64,000 nt of DNA from the NCBI RefSeq assembly GCF_035918155.1, contig NZ_CP109329.1, positions 62,001 through 126,000 on the forward strand, given 5' to 3'. Under the pieces are notes generated by a model. It did no database searches. It saw nothing but the letters and a program-made list of their open reading frames with translations, and was not told where the DNA came from. Both the position numbers and the translations under genes were made by a program. Below, piece after piece: positions 31,258 through 40,108 of the stretch (positions are counted from its first letter, which is position 1; every line of letters starts with the position of its first letter). The stretch is from Streptomyces sp. NBC_01591 (GTDB lineage: Bacteria > Actinomycetota > Actinomycetes > Streptomycetales > Streptomycetaceae).

Positions 31258-31811
31258 GTCCCGCCCGCGATCGGTCACAGTGATGCGCAGTCGGCTGCTC
31301 CCCGCACCCGCGGGGATGGTCCCGTGGCGAGGTCCATCACGATCGCGGGAAGCCGCTGCTCCCCGCACCCGTGGGGATGGTCCCATCACCAGAATGGTGG
31401 CGATTCCGGCGCCGATCTGCTCCCCGCACCCGCGGGGATGGTCCCTTCCACCGACCCGCGTCCTGACGGGGGAGTACCTGCTCCCCGCACCCGCGGGGAT
31501 GGTCCCCGCTCCCCCATGTGCGACCTCCCCGTGTTGCACTGCTCCCCGCACCCGCGGGGATGGTCCCTCGCCCATGCCGGGACGCACTTCCTCGCCGTCC
31601 TGCTCCCCGCACCCGCGGGGATGGTCCCCACGCCGCATGCCAGGGCGCCGTATGGGTCCTCTGCTCCCCGCACCTGCGGGGATGGTCCCGAGTGGGACTC
31701 GACCCGGCCGTTCTCGGACGGCTGCTCCCCGCACCCGCGGGGATGGTCCCCCCGCTGCGTTCGCCGAGACCGTGCCCGCTCTCTGCTCCCCGCACCCGCG
31801 GGGATGGCCTC
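31258..31811 (+). CRISPR. I-E CRISPR array, distal half (9 repeats)
   Basis: After the duplicated GTCCC comes a 32-bp spacer (31263-31294), then repeats at 31295, 31356, 31417, 31478, 31539, 31600, 31661, 31722 and 31783. The final repeat ends GGATGGCCTC. There is no leader of its own; it is the continuation of the array at 29389-29844, giving 17 repeats before the insertion. Transcripts from the leader would now have to pass the inserted cassette. Confidence 0.97.
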
Positions 31812-31860
31812 CCTGTACGAGGAGGCCCTGTGGCCCAGGCTCGCCCACGTCACCTCAGCC

Positions 31861-31918
31861 GGTGGTTGTTGTCCGCGGACAACAACCACCGGTTTGTTGT
31901 CCGCGGACAACAAACCGG
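31861..31918. repeat. Two overlapping 30-bp perfect palindromes (parS-like)
   Basis: 31861-31890 and 31889-31918 are each perfect 30-bp palindromes centred on GTCCGCGGAC, the first with GGTGG/CCACC outer arms and the second with CCGGT/ACCGG. They lie 2 bp beyond the dnaB-like gene stop. Confidence 0.85.
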
Positions 31919-31919
31919 C

Positions 31920-33305
31920 TCAGCGCGCCATCGAAGCCAGCCGCGCGAAGTGCCCCTGGAACGCCAGGTCCACGATGCGGCCGCTCGCGCCGTTCCTGTT
32001 CTTCGCGACAATCGCCTCCACCGTTCCCGCCTTGGGGCCGGTGTCCGTGCCGTCCTCGGCCAGTTCGCGATGGAGCAGGACGATGATGTTGGAGTCCTGC
32101 TCGATGGCGGACGACTCCTTGAAGTCGGACACCAGCGGTCTGCGTCCCACCGCGCCGCGGTTGAACTGGGCCAGGGCCACGATCGGCGTCCTGAACTCCA
32201 TGGCGATCAGTTTCAGTCCGCGGCTGATCTCGGCAACCTCCTGCGCCCGGTTCCCGGCTCTCGTCCCCTCCGGTGTCAGCAGCTGCAGATAGTCGGCGAC
32301 CACGAGGGCCGGGGCGTGGTCGCGGGATGCCATCCATCGCATCCGGGCGCGGATCTTCGACAGGGTGAGGTTCGCCGAGTCGTCGAGGACGAAGTTGTGT
32401 GCGTTGGCGAGCCGGTCGCCGACCTGGGCTATCCGGTTCCAGTCGTCCTCGGTCGTCCGGCGGCGGATGAGACGGTCGAGGGGGACGCCGGCCTCGGCAG
32501 CGGTGAGGCGGGCCATGAGTTCGCCGCCCCCCATCTCCATGCTGGCGACCAGCACGGGACGTTCTCTTCGCAGGGCGACGTGAGCGGCGAGGTTCATTCC
32601 GAAGAGTGACTTGCCTCCGGCCGTGGTGGCTCCCACGGTGACGAGCTGGCCGGGCTTCAGTTCGACGTACTCGTTGAGATCGGCCCATGGGGTGTCCAGT
32701 GACTCGGGGTCGGCACCCGCGTCGAGCTGGTCCAGGAAACCGGCCCAGCGGTCCGCAACGGACAGCAGTGGTTCGGCAGTTGACGTTCCCGCAGCCGCGG
32801 CCTGGAGCTCGGCCATCGCCGCCTCGACGACCTGGCCCGCCTCCTCCGTACCGGCGTGCGCGAGCTGAACCATACGTGTTCCTGCTTCGATCACCCGCCG
32901 CAGTGCTGCGCGTTCGCGCACGATCTCGGCGTAGTGCGCCGCATGGCCTGTGGTGGGCACGGTGTTGACCAGCGAATGCAGATAGGCCGGTCCGCCGACC
33001 CTGGCCAGGTCTCCGCGGCGCTGGAGTTCGGCAGCCAGCGTGATCGGGTCGATCCGCGGGATGGAGCTGCTCGCCGCGTACATGTCCAGCACTGCCCGGT
33101 AGATGGTCTCGTGGTGCGGCAGGTAGAAGTCCGCCGGGTCACCGAGGATCGCGTCGACTTCCTCGATCGCGCGCACCGACAGCATCAGGGCTCCGAGCAC
33201 GGCCTGTTCGGCCGCGGTGTCCTGAGGGAGACCCCGCTGGGGGACGTCCTGTTGCAACGGGGTCCCGTCCCCGTGGGAAAGGCCTTGGAAGGGTTCGGCT
33301 GTCAT
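31920..33305 (-). CDS. DnaB-type replicative helicase (plasmid Rep2-like)
   Basis: 461 residues. The N-terminal helical domain (QDTAAEQAVLGALMLS, DFYLPHHETIYRAVLDM, VNTVPTTGHAAHYAEIVRERA) and the RecA-like C-terminal domain with Walker A GATTAGGKS (225-233) are both complete, and HDHAPALVVADYLQLLTP-like Walker B follows. It would unwind the plasmid origin. It stands downstream of rep1 on the same strand, the arrangement known from Streptomyces linear plasmid pSLA2 (rep1 with internal iterons followed by a helicase-like rep2). The ATG at 33305 was chosen because it precedes the full N-terminal domain. Confidence 0.9.
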   Translation of the reverse strand: MTAEPFQGLSHGDGTPLQQDVPQRGLPQDTAAEQAVLGALMLSVRAIEEVDAILGDPADFYLPHHETIYRAVLDMYAASSSIPRIDPITLAAELQRRGDLARVGGPAYLHSLVNTVPTTGHAAHYAEIVRERAALRRVIEAGTRMVQLAHAGTEEAGQVVEAAMAELQAAAAGTSTAEPLLSVADRWAGFLDQLDAGADPESLDTPWADLNEYVELKPGQLVTVGATTAGGKSLFGMNLAAHVALRRERPVLVASMEMGGGELMARLTAAEAGVPLDRLIRRRTTEDDWNRIAQVGDRLANAHNFVLDDSANLTLSKIRARMRWMASRDHAPALVVADYLQLLTPEGTRAGNRAQEVAEISRGLKLIAMEFRTPIVALAQFNRGAVGRRPLVSDFKESSAIEQDSNIIVLLHRELAEDGTDTGPKAGTVEAIVAKNRNGASGRIVDLAFQGHFARLASMAR

Positions 33306-33401
33306 GTGCGCGGGCTCCGTCGGATGCTGGCATACGGGTGCATGTGGGCCGGTTGGGTCAATTGCGCGGCGGTACGGATTCGATCACTGACCCCTTGTAA
33401 G

Positions 33402-33423
33402 CCTCCAGGAGGCCCCCTGGAGG
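33402..33423. terminator. Hairpin between rep1 and dnaB
   Basis: CCTCCAGG ... CCTGGAGG arms with a short G/C loop in the 169-bp gap between rep1 and the helicase gene. It may be an attenuator or a regulator site rather than a full terminator, since both genes seem to be one replication unit. Confidence 0.4.
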
Positions 33424-33474
33424 GCTTTGAGGGGGCGTCATGACCGATCTCTCATCCGCACCTCCCGCAGGCCC

Positions 33475-34617
33475 TCAGGCGGGCGTGTGTGACTTTCCGG
33501 CTCTGCTGGGGTGGCATTCGGGGCACGGGCTCACCTGGAGCAGCCCATTGGAGTCGGTGCTGCTGCGCAGGCGGCTGACCTCGTCGCAGTCGAGATGGCG
33601 GCAGTACGGGGGAACCTCAGCCACCGGGGACTGGGCGTAGGCGTGGGCGGGCGGATCGGCCTGGGCGGGCACCGTTCGCGTGCGCCTGCGCCGGACGAGG
33701 TCCCGGATCCGGGTCTTCAGAGCCGCCTGGGGGTTGTGGGCCCCACCCGGGTTCTTCGTCAGTTCGGCAGCAAGGAAGTCGTCCAGCTCCCAGCCCTGGG
33801 CCGTAGCGCTTTCGACGAGCAGCGGTGCGTAGCGCTGTGCGGTCACCCTGCCCACGGCCCAGGGCCCCGGCAGTTCCTGAAGGAACTCCACCGCGGCGGC
33901 CAGCTGTTCCGGCGTTGCTGCCACAGCCCCCTCCTCCGCCGCCCGCGCAGCGGCGTCACGGTCGGAAGCGAGTTCCGGGAGAGGCGTGAGGGGGCTGGGG
34001 GAGGAGGTATCCACCTCCTCCGGGGGGGGTACGGGGGGGAAACCGCCATTGGAGGCACATGGTGCGACCTGCGGTTTTGCCTGGTCAGCCAGGTCTGGTG
34101 AATCACCACACCCGGTCATTGGAGGCACATGGTGCGACCTGCGGTTTTCTGTTTTGTCCACACCGGTCTTCGACCACACCCGGTCATTGGAGGCATGTGG
34201 TGCGACCTGCGGTTTTGTGGAAGCGGCAGGTACGACCTCGATCTGTTCCTGAGGGGGTTTCGGCCGCTTGGAGATCTCGTAGCGCATGCCCGCGATCTGC
34301 CCCCCTTCGCCGCGCAGCCGGTAGGCGCGGATGTACCCGGCCTTGCGGATCAGGGCGAGCTCACGGCGTACGGCGTCCTCGCCCAGGGGCCGGCCGTTGG
34401 CGCTCTTCCACCCGAGAGCGCGGAACCAACCGACGAGCTCGTCGACGCCGAATTCCTCACCGGCGGGCAGGAACCAGATGGCCTGGAGCACCGCGATGGT
34501 CATCGGCTGCCAGCCATGACCGAAGAACGTCTCGTCCGTGATGGTGACTGACGGCTCGGGCTCGACGGCCCGTGCCCATGTCTCCCTGGGGCCCTGGGGA
34601 GACCGTGCGGGGCTCAC
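33475..34617 (-). CDS. Replication initiator-like winged-helix protein (Rep1-like)
   Basis: 380 residues from GTG 34617, which has a strong GGAGGTGGAGCT site. The N-terminal 110 residues form a winged-helix-like domain (TIAVLQAIWFLPAGEEFGVDEL, EDAVRRELALIRKAGYIRAYRL). A low-complexity middle part encodes three copies of a KPQVAP/ASN-type stretch that correspond to DNA direct repeats. The C-terminal part has a helical domain (LDDFLAAELTKNPGGAHNPQAALKTRIRDLV) and a Cys-containing tail. Position upstream of the dnaB-like gene and internal iterons argue for an origin-binding initiator. The family is inferred from context more than from sequence. Confidence 0.7.
   Translation of the reverse strand: MSPARSPQGPRETWARAVEPEPSVTITDETFFGHGWQPMTIAVLQAIWFLPAGEEFGVDELVGWFRALGWKSANGRPLGEDAVRRELALIRKAGYIRAYRLRGEGGQIAGMRYEISKRPKPPQEQIEVVPAASTKPQVAPHASNDRVWSKTGVDKTENRRSHHVPPMTGCGDSPDLADQAKPQVAPCASNGGFPPVPPPEEVDTSSPSPLTPLPELASDRDAAARAAEEGAVAATPEQLAAAVEFLQELPGPWAVGRVTAQRYAPLLVESATAQGWELDDFLAAELTKNPGGAHNPQAALKTRIRDLVRRRRTRTVPAQADPPAHAYAQSPVAEVPPYCRHLDCDEVSRLRSSTDSNGLLQVSPCPECHPSRAGKSHTPA
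34047..34216. repeat. Three iterons inside rep1, candidate replication origin
   Basis: A 32-bp direct repeat occurs at 34047-34078, 34117-34148 and 34185-34216, reading CATTGGAGGCA(C/T)(A/G)TGGTG then CGACCTGCGGTTTT, at 68-70 bp spacing; longer flanking identity (CACCCGGT) precedes the last two. Iterons within a rep gene next to a helicase gene are the layout of lambda-like origins on Streptomyces plasmids. Confidence 0.7.
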
Positions 34618-35038
34618 AGCTCCACCTCCGTGGCGAGAAGGCGGGCGGGACAAGCAGGCGCCGTGAGACAGGGCCTGCTGGGAGGGAGAGGTCCCGCGGC
34701 CGGGGCGCGATGAGGGCGGTACACGTACATGAGGGTGGTTCTCCCCTGGATATGGGGGAGTCGCAGAAGCGCTGTGACCAGTTCCGCAGAACTCTGTTTC
34801 CGGGCCCTCATGGCTTCCGGGAGTCGAGTCGCTTATTCTGTCCGATAGGTGACCACGGGGGCACAGCCCACGGGGAACACCCGGCGCGGTCACCGCGCTG
34901 CTTACGACTCAGGTTTTGGATAGGGCCTATGGAGTCGTACTGCTGGGAAGCCGTTCCTGTTGTGGCGACAGGGGCGGCTTCAGCTTTTACGGGGGTTGTT
35001 GAGGCACGGGTCTCGTCTTCCTTCCGGTGCGTTGCGCG
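34618..35038. other. Rep1 upstream region, no gene seen
   Basis: About 420 bp with no convincing coding frame. It probably holds the rep1 promoter. The palindrome ATAGGGCCTAT lies at 34920-34930, and an imperfect CTCCCCTGGATATGGGGGAG hairpin lies near 34740-34760. Confidence 0.45.
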
Positions 35039-35314
35039 CTAGTCGGCCAACGACGCGGCGAAGTCAGGGGCTACGGTCGGATGCTTTTCGGCCAGCCCTC
35101 GCATCAGCCGGGCATACGCCTTGCGGCGTACCCCCCGCGGCTCCGACTGACCGTTCTCCCAGCGCAGTACCGCTAAGGGAGTCACATTCAGCACCTCCGC
35201 GACCTGTGCCTGCGTGAGCTGGTCCGCCTTGCGCAGGCTGGCGCGCAGATGTGGCGGAGGAAGGTCGGCCGGACGCCTCAGCAGCGCGTCGACTGCCTGC
35301 AGCATGTCGGTCAT
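35039..35314 (-). CDS. Small XRE-family HTH regulator
   Basis: 91 residues, nearly all HTH: RASLRKADQLTQAQVAEVLNVTPLAVLRWENGQSEPRG. It lies between parB and rep1 on the same strand. A single-domain HTH in this position is typically a copy-number or partition regulator; its target is unknown. Confidence 0.82.
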   Translation of the reverse strand: MTDMLQAVDALLRRPADLPPPHLRASLRKADQLTQAQVAEVLNVTPLAVLRWENGQSEPRGVRRKAYARLMRGLAEKHPTVAPDFAASLAD

Positions 35315-35483
35315 TGATAGTCCCGTCCGTCAACATGAAAGAGATAGAAAACGATAGGTGGGACCGTAGCGTTTCAGAGGGACGAAGGAAGGGCAATCAG
35401 CGGCGTGTCGCTGTGACTTCCTGCGGCCCCGGTGGGTGTGAGCCGGCGGTACGAGCCCCTCAGCGACACACCCACCAGGCAGG

Positions 35484-36806
35484 TCATACGTAGGAGCGAA
35501 GCTCTCCGAGCAACTGCGAGAGCTCGTCCGGTGTCAGACCGGCCGCGAGGGTACGGGCCTGTTCCCTCGCCGACGTCCCGAGCTGTCGCACCAGGAGGCG
35601 GCTTCGTCCGTCCCCGGAACCCTGGCCCCCGTCCTCCGCTGCGGCCGCGTGCGTGTTGTCCGCGGACAACACGGCGGTGTGGGCGGGGACATCTCCGGGC
35701 TGCGGTGCCGACGGGGTGGGGGAGTGGCCGGCGCTGCCGGGAGCCTTGAGTTTGTTGTCCGCGGACAACACGGCGGCCGCACCCGCGGGCGGGGGAGGCG
35801 TGGCAGAGCCGGACGCAGCCGCTGCCGATTCCTCCTGCAGCGTGTTGTCCGCGGACAACACGCGACCCGGCGTCACGCTGTCCAGCGGTTTGTTGTCCGC
35901 GGACAACAAACCGTCCGGCAGCCCGCCGGTGCCTGCTGCTGGTGCCTCGTCAGGCGTGGCGGTGCTCGCCGTGCCCGCATCGTCCTGGGGAGGCTGAGGA
36001 GCGGGTACCTGCCTCTGCTGCCTGGCCTGCTGAAGTAGAGCCTTCTCCTCGTCACGGACCCGGGCCTCCTGCTCCCGGGTGTCCTTCAAGTAGGAGAGCA
36101 GCGATGCCCCGTCCAGCCCCGGTTCGTCCTTCAGCCGGCGCGCGAGCAGCCTGCCGTCACGCTCGGGCAGCGAACCCCGGCTGAGCATCGTCTGCAGTTC
36201 ATCGGGCAGCTCCAGGAGAGCGAGCTGGTTGGTCACCCACGAACGGTCGCGCCCCAGGCGCTTGGCCGCACGTGTCCGCGCGCCCTTCTCCGACTCCTCG
36301 CTGCACACCCGGACGAGCTCCAGCACACCGCGGGCCCGCTCGACGACATCGAAGTCCTCGCGCTCCAGGTTCTCCTTGAGGAGATGGTCGACGAACTCCT
36401 CGCGAGAGGCCGCCAGATCGTCGCGTACGACGAAGTCCAGCACGTCGAGCGCCACGTGCAGGGCGCTGCGGTAGCGGCGCTCACCGTTGACCAGCACAAA
36501 GGCGGAGCTGCCGATCGTGTCCTCGTGCTCGGGCCAGAGCCTGAGGTAGGCATCCCGGGACACAGCCACGCAGGCGGCGAGCTGAGCGGTACGCAGCTCC
36601 TCTCCGAAGCGCGTCAGGTCTTCGTCCGAACCGAAGTTGCGCCGCGGATTGAGCGGAGTGGGCGAGACCTCGGCAAGACGCAGGCGCTGGAGCTCGTACG
36701 CCGGGACGTCTCCCTGGACAAGGGCCTTGGCGCGGCCGCGGGCACTGCGGCCGCGCGGCACGCTGCCGAAGGACGAACCCGTGCCGAGCCGGTCGGCGAC
36801 GCTCAT
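35484..36806 (-). CDS. parB: Plasmid partition protein ParB with four LSADN motifs
   Basis: 440 residues. The N-terminal CTP-binding domain has GERRYRS (108-114) and KENLERED (144-151); the HTH lies at about 176-200. ParB loads at parS and spreads along DNA. The long disordered linker (about 265-400) contains LSADN at about 301-305, 317-321, 347-351 and 380-384. These are exactly the translations of four copies of the TTGTCCGCGGACAA palindrome, so the linker was built, or is constrained, by DNA sites. The C-terminal 40 residues probably dimerise. The ATG overlaps the parA stop (ATGA). Confidence 0.9.
   Translation of the reverse strand: MSVADRLGTGSSFGSVPRGRSARGRAKALVQGDVPAYELQRLRLAEVSPTPLNPRRNFGSDEDLTRFGEELRTAQLAACVAVSRDAYLRLWPEHEDTIGSSAFVLVNGERRYRSALHVALDVLDFVVRDDLAASREEFVDHLLKENLEREDFDVVERARGVLELVRVCSEESEKGARTRAAKRLGRDRSWVTNQLALLELPDELQTMLSRGSLPERDGRLLARRLKDEPGLDGASLLSYLKDTREQEARVRDEEKALLQQARQQRQVPAPQPPQDDAGTASTATPDEAPAAGTGGLPDGLLSADNKPLDSVTPGRVLSADNTLQEESAAAASGSATPPPPAGAAAVLSADNKLKAPGSAGHSPTPSAPQPGDVPAHTAVLSADNTHAAAAEDGGQGSGDGRSRLLVRQLGTSAREQARTLAAGLTPDELSQLLGELRSYV
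35653..35672. repeat. parS-like palindrome 1 in parB
   Basis: GTGTTGTCCGCGGACAACAC, a perfect 20-bp palindrome within the parB coding region. Confidence 0.8.
35751..35771. repeat. parS-like palindrome 2 in parB
   Basis: TTTGTTGTCCGCGGACAACA and one more base; the arms are asymmetric at the outermost positions. Confidence 0.8.
35841..35862. repeat. parS-like palindrome 3 in parB
   Basis: Perfect 22-bp palindrome with core GTGTTGTCCGCGGACAACAC. Confidence 0.8.
35887..35912. repeat. parS-like palindrome 4 in parB
   Basis: Perfect 26-bp palindrome with core TTGTTGTCCGCGGACAACAA and GGT/ACC outer arms, the form also found behind dnaB. Confidence 0.85.
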
Positions 36807-37957
36807 GAAGTGATCCTCCGGGCGACGGTGCGCATGACCTCGGACTGCTCACAGTCCGGCGCATAGCTGAGCAGGGGCTGCTTGACGCGCACAGCCTCGC
36901 GCTGTTCCTTGAGCTCGGGCATGACCCCCGCGACGGGCGGGTCCCCGATCTCCTTCCAGCTGTTGAGCGAGGAGGTCGCGATGTAGCCCTTGCGGCTGTC
37001 GTACATGTTGACGATGAAGCCGAGCATCGAGATCTCGACGTCCATGTCGGCGCTCAGATCCTGGATCTGGTCGTAGAGCATGTCGTAGGCATCCGCGGAG
37101 GAGTCCTCGGCCAGCACGGGGATGAAGATGCCGGACGTACCCGGCTCCTCACCCTCGCGCGTGCGGCAGTAGTACAGAGCGGTGTCCATGGAGTACCCGA
37201 GGCTCGGCGGGCAGTCGACCACGATGTAGTCGAACTTCTGCTCCAGCGGCTCCAGGGCCTTCTCCAGAGCCGTCTCCTTCACCCGTACGAAACGGCTGGT
37301 CGCGAGCTTCGCGTCGAGGAGGAAGGCGTCCTTGCACGCAGGCAGCATGAACAGCCGGCCTCCGAAGACACCCTCCTCTATCGGGACGAGCAGGCTGCGC
37401 AGTTCGTCCTTGGCCTCACCGAGCATGTACTTGGCGAGGCTCGGCTCGTCGATGTCGAACAGGTCGTAGCCGAGCTGCTTGGTGAGGTGGCCCTGCGGGT
37501 CGAAGTCGATGAGCAGAACGCGGTTCCCGGCCTCGGCGAGGGCCTGGGCCACCCCGGAAGAGGTAGCGGTCTTGCCCACACCGCCCTTCTGGTTGCCGAA
37601 GATGATCCGACGCGCTCCGGTCCGGCGGGCCGGGCGGCGGGGAGAGGGGTGCGTGTCGAGCCAGAGCCGGATCGACTGCGCGATCCCTTGATTGAAGGGG
37701 ATGCCCCGCTGCTTGCAGTCCTCCTTGAACTCCCCGTAGAGGCCGGCGGGGAGATAGGTGGCGAACGAGGTCCCTCCGGTGGTGTCTACGAGGGCGCGCT
37801 CGGAGGCATCCGTACGCCAGGCCTGAACACCCTCGGTCACGGCGTCCTTGATATCGACGCCGAACTCGGCTGCTCTGACCTTGAGTTCCTGGCGGAGGGC
37901 CACTGGCAGCTTGGCGACTACCTTTTCCCGGTCATCGGGGGAGTATGGAACGGTCAT
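36803..37957 (-). CDS. parA: Plasmid partition ATPase ParA
   Basis: 384 residues. The deviant Walker A KGGVGKTAT is at 124-132, LLIDFDPQGHLT is the A' motif at about 153-164, and VVDCPPSLGYSMD is Walker B near 246. The first 110 residues form an N-terminal extension with a ribbon-helix-helix-like stretch (AKLPVALRQELKVRAAEFG), probably for autoregulation. It drives plasmid segregation with ParB. The start ATG 37957 begins an operon parA-parB read on the minus strand. Confidence 0.92.
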   Translation of the reverse strand: MTVPYSPDDREKVVAKLPVALRQELKVRAAEFGVDIKDAVTEGVQAWRTDASERALVDTTGGTSFATYLPAGLYGEFKEDCKQRGIPFNQGIAQSIRLWLDTHPSPRRPARRTGARRIIFGNQKGGVGKTATSSGVAQALAEAGNRVLLIDFDPQGHLTKQLGYDLFDIDEPSLAKYMLGEAKDELRSLLVPIEEGVFGGRLFMLPACKDAFLLDAKLATSRFVRVKETALEKALEPLEQKFDYIVVDCPPSLGYSMDTALYYCRTREGEEPGTSGIFIPVLAEDSSADAYDMLYDQIQDLSADMDVEISMLGFIVNMYDSRKGYIATSSLNSWKEIGDPPVAGVMPELKEQREAVRVKQPLLSYAPDCEQSEVMRTVARRITS

Positions 37958-38053
37958 GGGGCTACCTTACTCACCCTGGTGGTCGTTTTGGTGCATCTGG
38001 GGGAGGGGAGTTGGGGGCGTGTCGCGCGGAAGGGGGTCGGGGGGAGGGGGAGT

Positions 38054-38260
38054 GACGTGGCACCAAGGGGCGCATCCGAGAGTGGCGCCGTGGGTGGCTG
38101 TGGCTCGTGACTACCCTTGGGTGGTGGAGTTGAGGGCTGCGTGTTTCCGTCGGCGGTGGCGGCGCATTTGTAAGAAAGATCGGTTTTAGGCTTGATGTCG
38201 GATTCGCTGAAACTACTTCAAAAGCGCCTCAGCTGAGGGAAGAACGGCAGGTCAGGAAGT
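38054..38260 (+). promoter_or_regulatory. CRISPR leader, family L2 (copy 1)
   Basis: The last 87 bp (from GAAAGATCGGTTTT at 38174) are shared with 44701-44787 and 53130-53216, including GAAACT.CTTCAAAA and GAGGGAAGAA.GGCAGGTCAGG. A further 120 bp upstream also match the copy at 44583. Unrelated to the L1 leaders. Confidence 0.8.
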
Positions 38261-39082
38261 CTGCTCCCCGCACCCGCGGGGATGGCCCTGGCAGCCGCGG
38301 CGGCGAGGGCCTCCTCGATGACTGCTCCCCGCACCCGCGGGGATGGCCCCGTTCTCTTGAGCCACGGGTCTACCCGTGCCCCCTGCTCCCCGCACCCGCG
38401 GGGATGGCCCCGCCCACCGCTCGGCGCCTGGGGTGTTCAGGACCTGCTCCCCGCACCCGCGGGGATGGCCCCTGGCGGGCGACGAAGGTCACGGGCAGGT
38501 CCCACTGCTCCCCGCACCCGCGGGGATGGCCCCAGGAGCGGCGGACGCTTCGGCCGGTGGCAACGCTGCTCCCCGCACCCGCGGGGATGGCCCCCCTGAC
38601 CGTGGGCACGTCCAGCCCGGCTTTCTGCTGCTCCCCGCACCCGCGGGGATGGCCCTGCGTGGCCACCGGCTTGCACGGCGCTGCCGTCCTGCTCCCCGCA
38701 CCCGCGGGGATGGTCCCACCTGGGGCATCGGCCTGCGAGGTGACGGCCATTGCTCCCCGACCCGCAGGGACGGTCCCCGGTGGCGCGGCTACGAGGATGG
38801 CGAGGCGTCCTGCTCCCCGCACCTGTGGGGATGGTCCCAGGGCCGTGTAGTCGATGGTCTGGAACTTCGTCTGCTCCCCGCGCCTACGGGGATGGTCCCG
38901 ACCCATGCGACGCGATCACCGGAGCCGCCGGCTGCTCCCCGTGCCCGCGGGGATGGTCCCTACGCCATCGACCACTACAAGGTCGTGCCCGCCTGCTCCC
39001 CGCACCTGCGGGGATGGTCCCGCCTACGACAGCCGCCGGGGAAAGCTGGTCAACTGCTCCCCGCGCCCGCGGGGATGGTCCC
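38261..39082 (+). CRISPR. I-E CRISPR array, 14 repeats (leader L2)
   Basis: Repeats start at 38261, 38322, 38383, 38444, 38505, 38566, 38628, 38689, 38750, 38810, 38871, 38932, 38993 and 39054. The first seven end GGATGGCCC-, the rest GGATGGTCCC, and several distal copies carry further changes (for example CGCCTACGGGG at 38871). The copy at 38750 has a 1-bp deletion. A variant repeat has therefore taken over the leader-proximal, younger part. Confidence 0.97.
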
Positions 39083-39413
39083 CACCACGCCCCCTGTTCC
39101 GGCTGCGGCCGGGCGGGAGGATTCGCGCGTTCAGGGGGCAGGCGCCGTCGTCCTTGGCTGGGTGCCGGACGATCCGCTTCAGCGCCTGCTTGACTTCGTA
39201 CCGGACTGCCCTGCCGATGTGGCGTGGGTGGTGGTCGCCGCCTGTACCCGGGCTGCTGCCTTCGCCAGTCGGTTTCCTGCTGCTCAGCTCATGTTGCGCG
39301 TTCGAGTTCGACAGTTTCATCTGTCAGTTCGATTGCCGCGGTCGGATGTTACTGGCTGATTCCAGCCGCCCCTGCGGTGTCACACACCCGGCTACCGCTC
39401 GTAGGCTCGCCGA
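39083..39413. other. Intergenic DNA with leaderless promoter for the HAD gene
   Basis: No gene is seen. At the right end TAGGCT (39402-39407) stands 6 bases before the GTG at 39414, the spacing of leaderless actinobacterial transcripts. The next gene (40109) has TACGGT (40097-40102) at the same distance. Confidence 0.55.
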
Positions 39414-40055
39414 GTGATTGAGACGATCGTGTTCGACATCGGTGAGACCCTCGTCCGCGACGACCGGTACTGGGCCTCCTGGGCCGACTGGCTGGGCGTC
39501 CCCAGGCACACCCTCTCCGCACTTGTCGGTGCAGTAACCGCCCAGGGCCTCGACAATGCAGAAGCCCTTCGCCTTCTCCGCCCCGGCATCGATATCGCGG
39601 CCGAGTACGCCGCTCGCGAGGCCGCCGGCCGGGGTGAGCGTCTCGACGAGACCGACCTGTACGACGATGTGCGTCCCGCACTCACGGCGCTGCGGGAGCT
39701 CGGCGTCCGGGTCGTCATCGCGGGCAACCAGACGGTTCGCGCGGGGGAGCTGCTCCGGGATCTGGGTCTGCCCGCGGACTCCATTGCTACCTCCGGGGAG
39801 TGGGGTTGCGCCAAGCCGTCGCCCGACTTCTTCGCCCGAGTCCTCGGCGCTTCTCAGGCCCTGGCCCGGGACACCGTCTACGTCGGTGACCACCCGATGA
39901 ACGACACCTTCCCGGCAGCGCGGGCCGACTTGCGGACCGTGCACCTTCGCCGTGGGCCGTGGGGGCACTTGTGGGCGGCCGACCCGCAGGTACGGGAGAC
40001 AGCGGACTGGGTGGTCGATTCGCTCATGGACCTGCCCGCGATCGTCAACGAGTAG
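39414..40055 (+). CDS. HAD-superfamily hydrolase
   Basis: 213 residues from GTG 39414. Motif I is FDIGETL with nucleophile Asp8, although the usual second acid is Gly as in several HAD groups. The motif II region is VIAGNQT, motif III is CAKPSPDFF, and motif IV is VYVGDHPMND. It is a likely small-molecule phosphatase. It appears to be transcribed leaderlessly from the promoter just upstream. It stands alone between a CRISPR array and the broken XRE gene; substrate unknown. Confidence 0.85.
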   Translation: MIETIVFDIGETLVRDDRYWASWADWLGVPRHTLSALVGAVTAQGLDNAEALRLLRPGIDIAAEYAAREAAGRGERLDETDLYDDVRPALTALRELGVRVVIAGNQTVRAGELLRDLGLPADSIATSGEWGCAKPSPDFFARVLGASQALARDTVYVGDHPMNDTFPAARADLRTVHLRRGPWGHLWAADPQVRETADWVVDSLMDLPAIVNE

Positions 40056-40108
40056 CAGACAATTCCGAATTCGTACCCGCACAGTGACGGCGCGAGTACG
40101 GTCGGATC

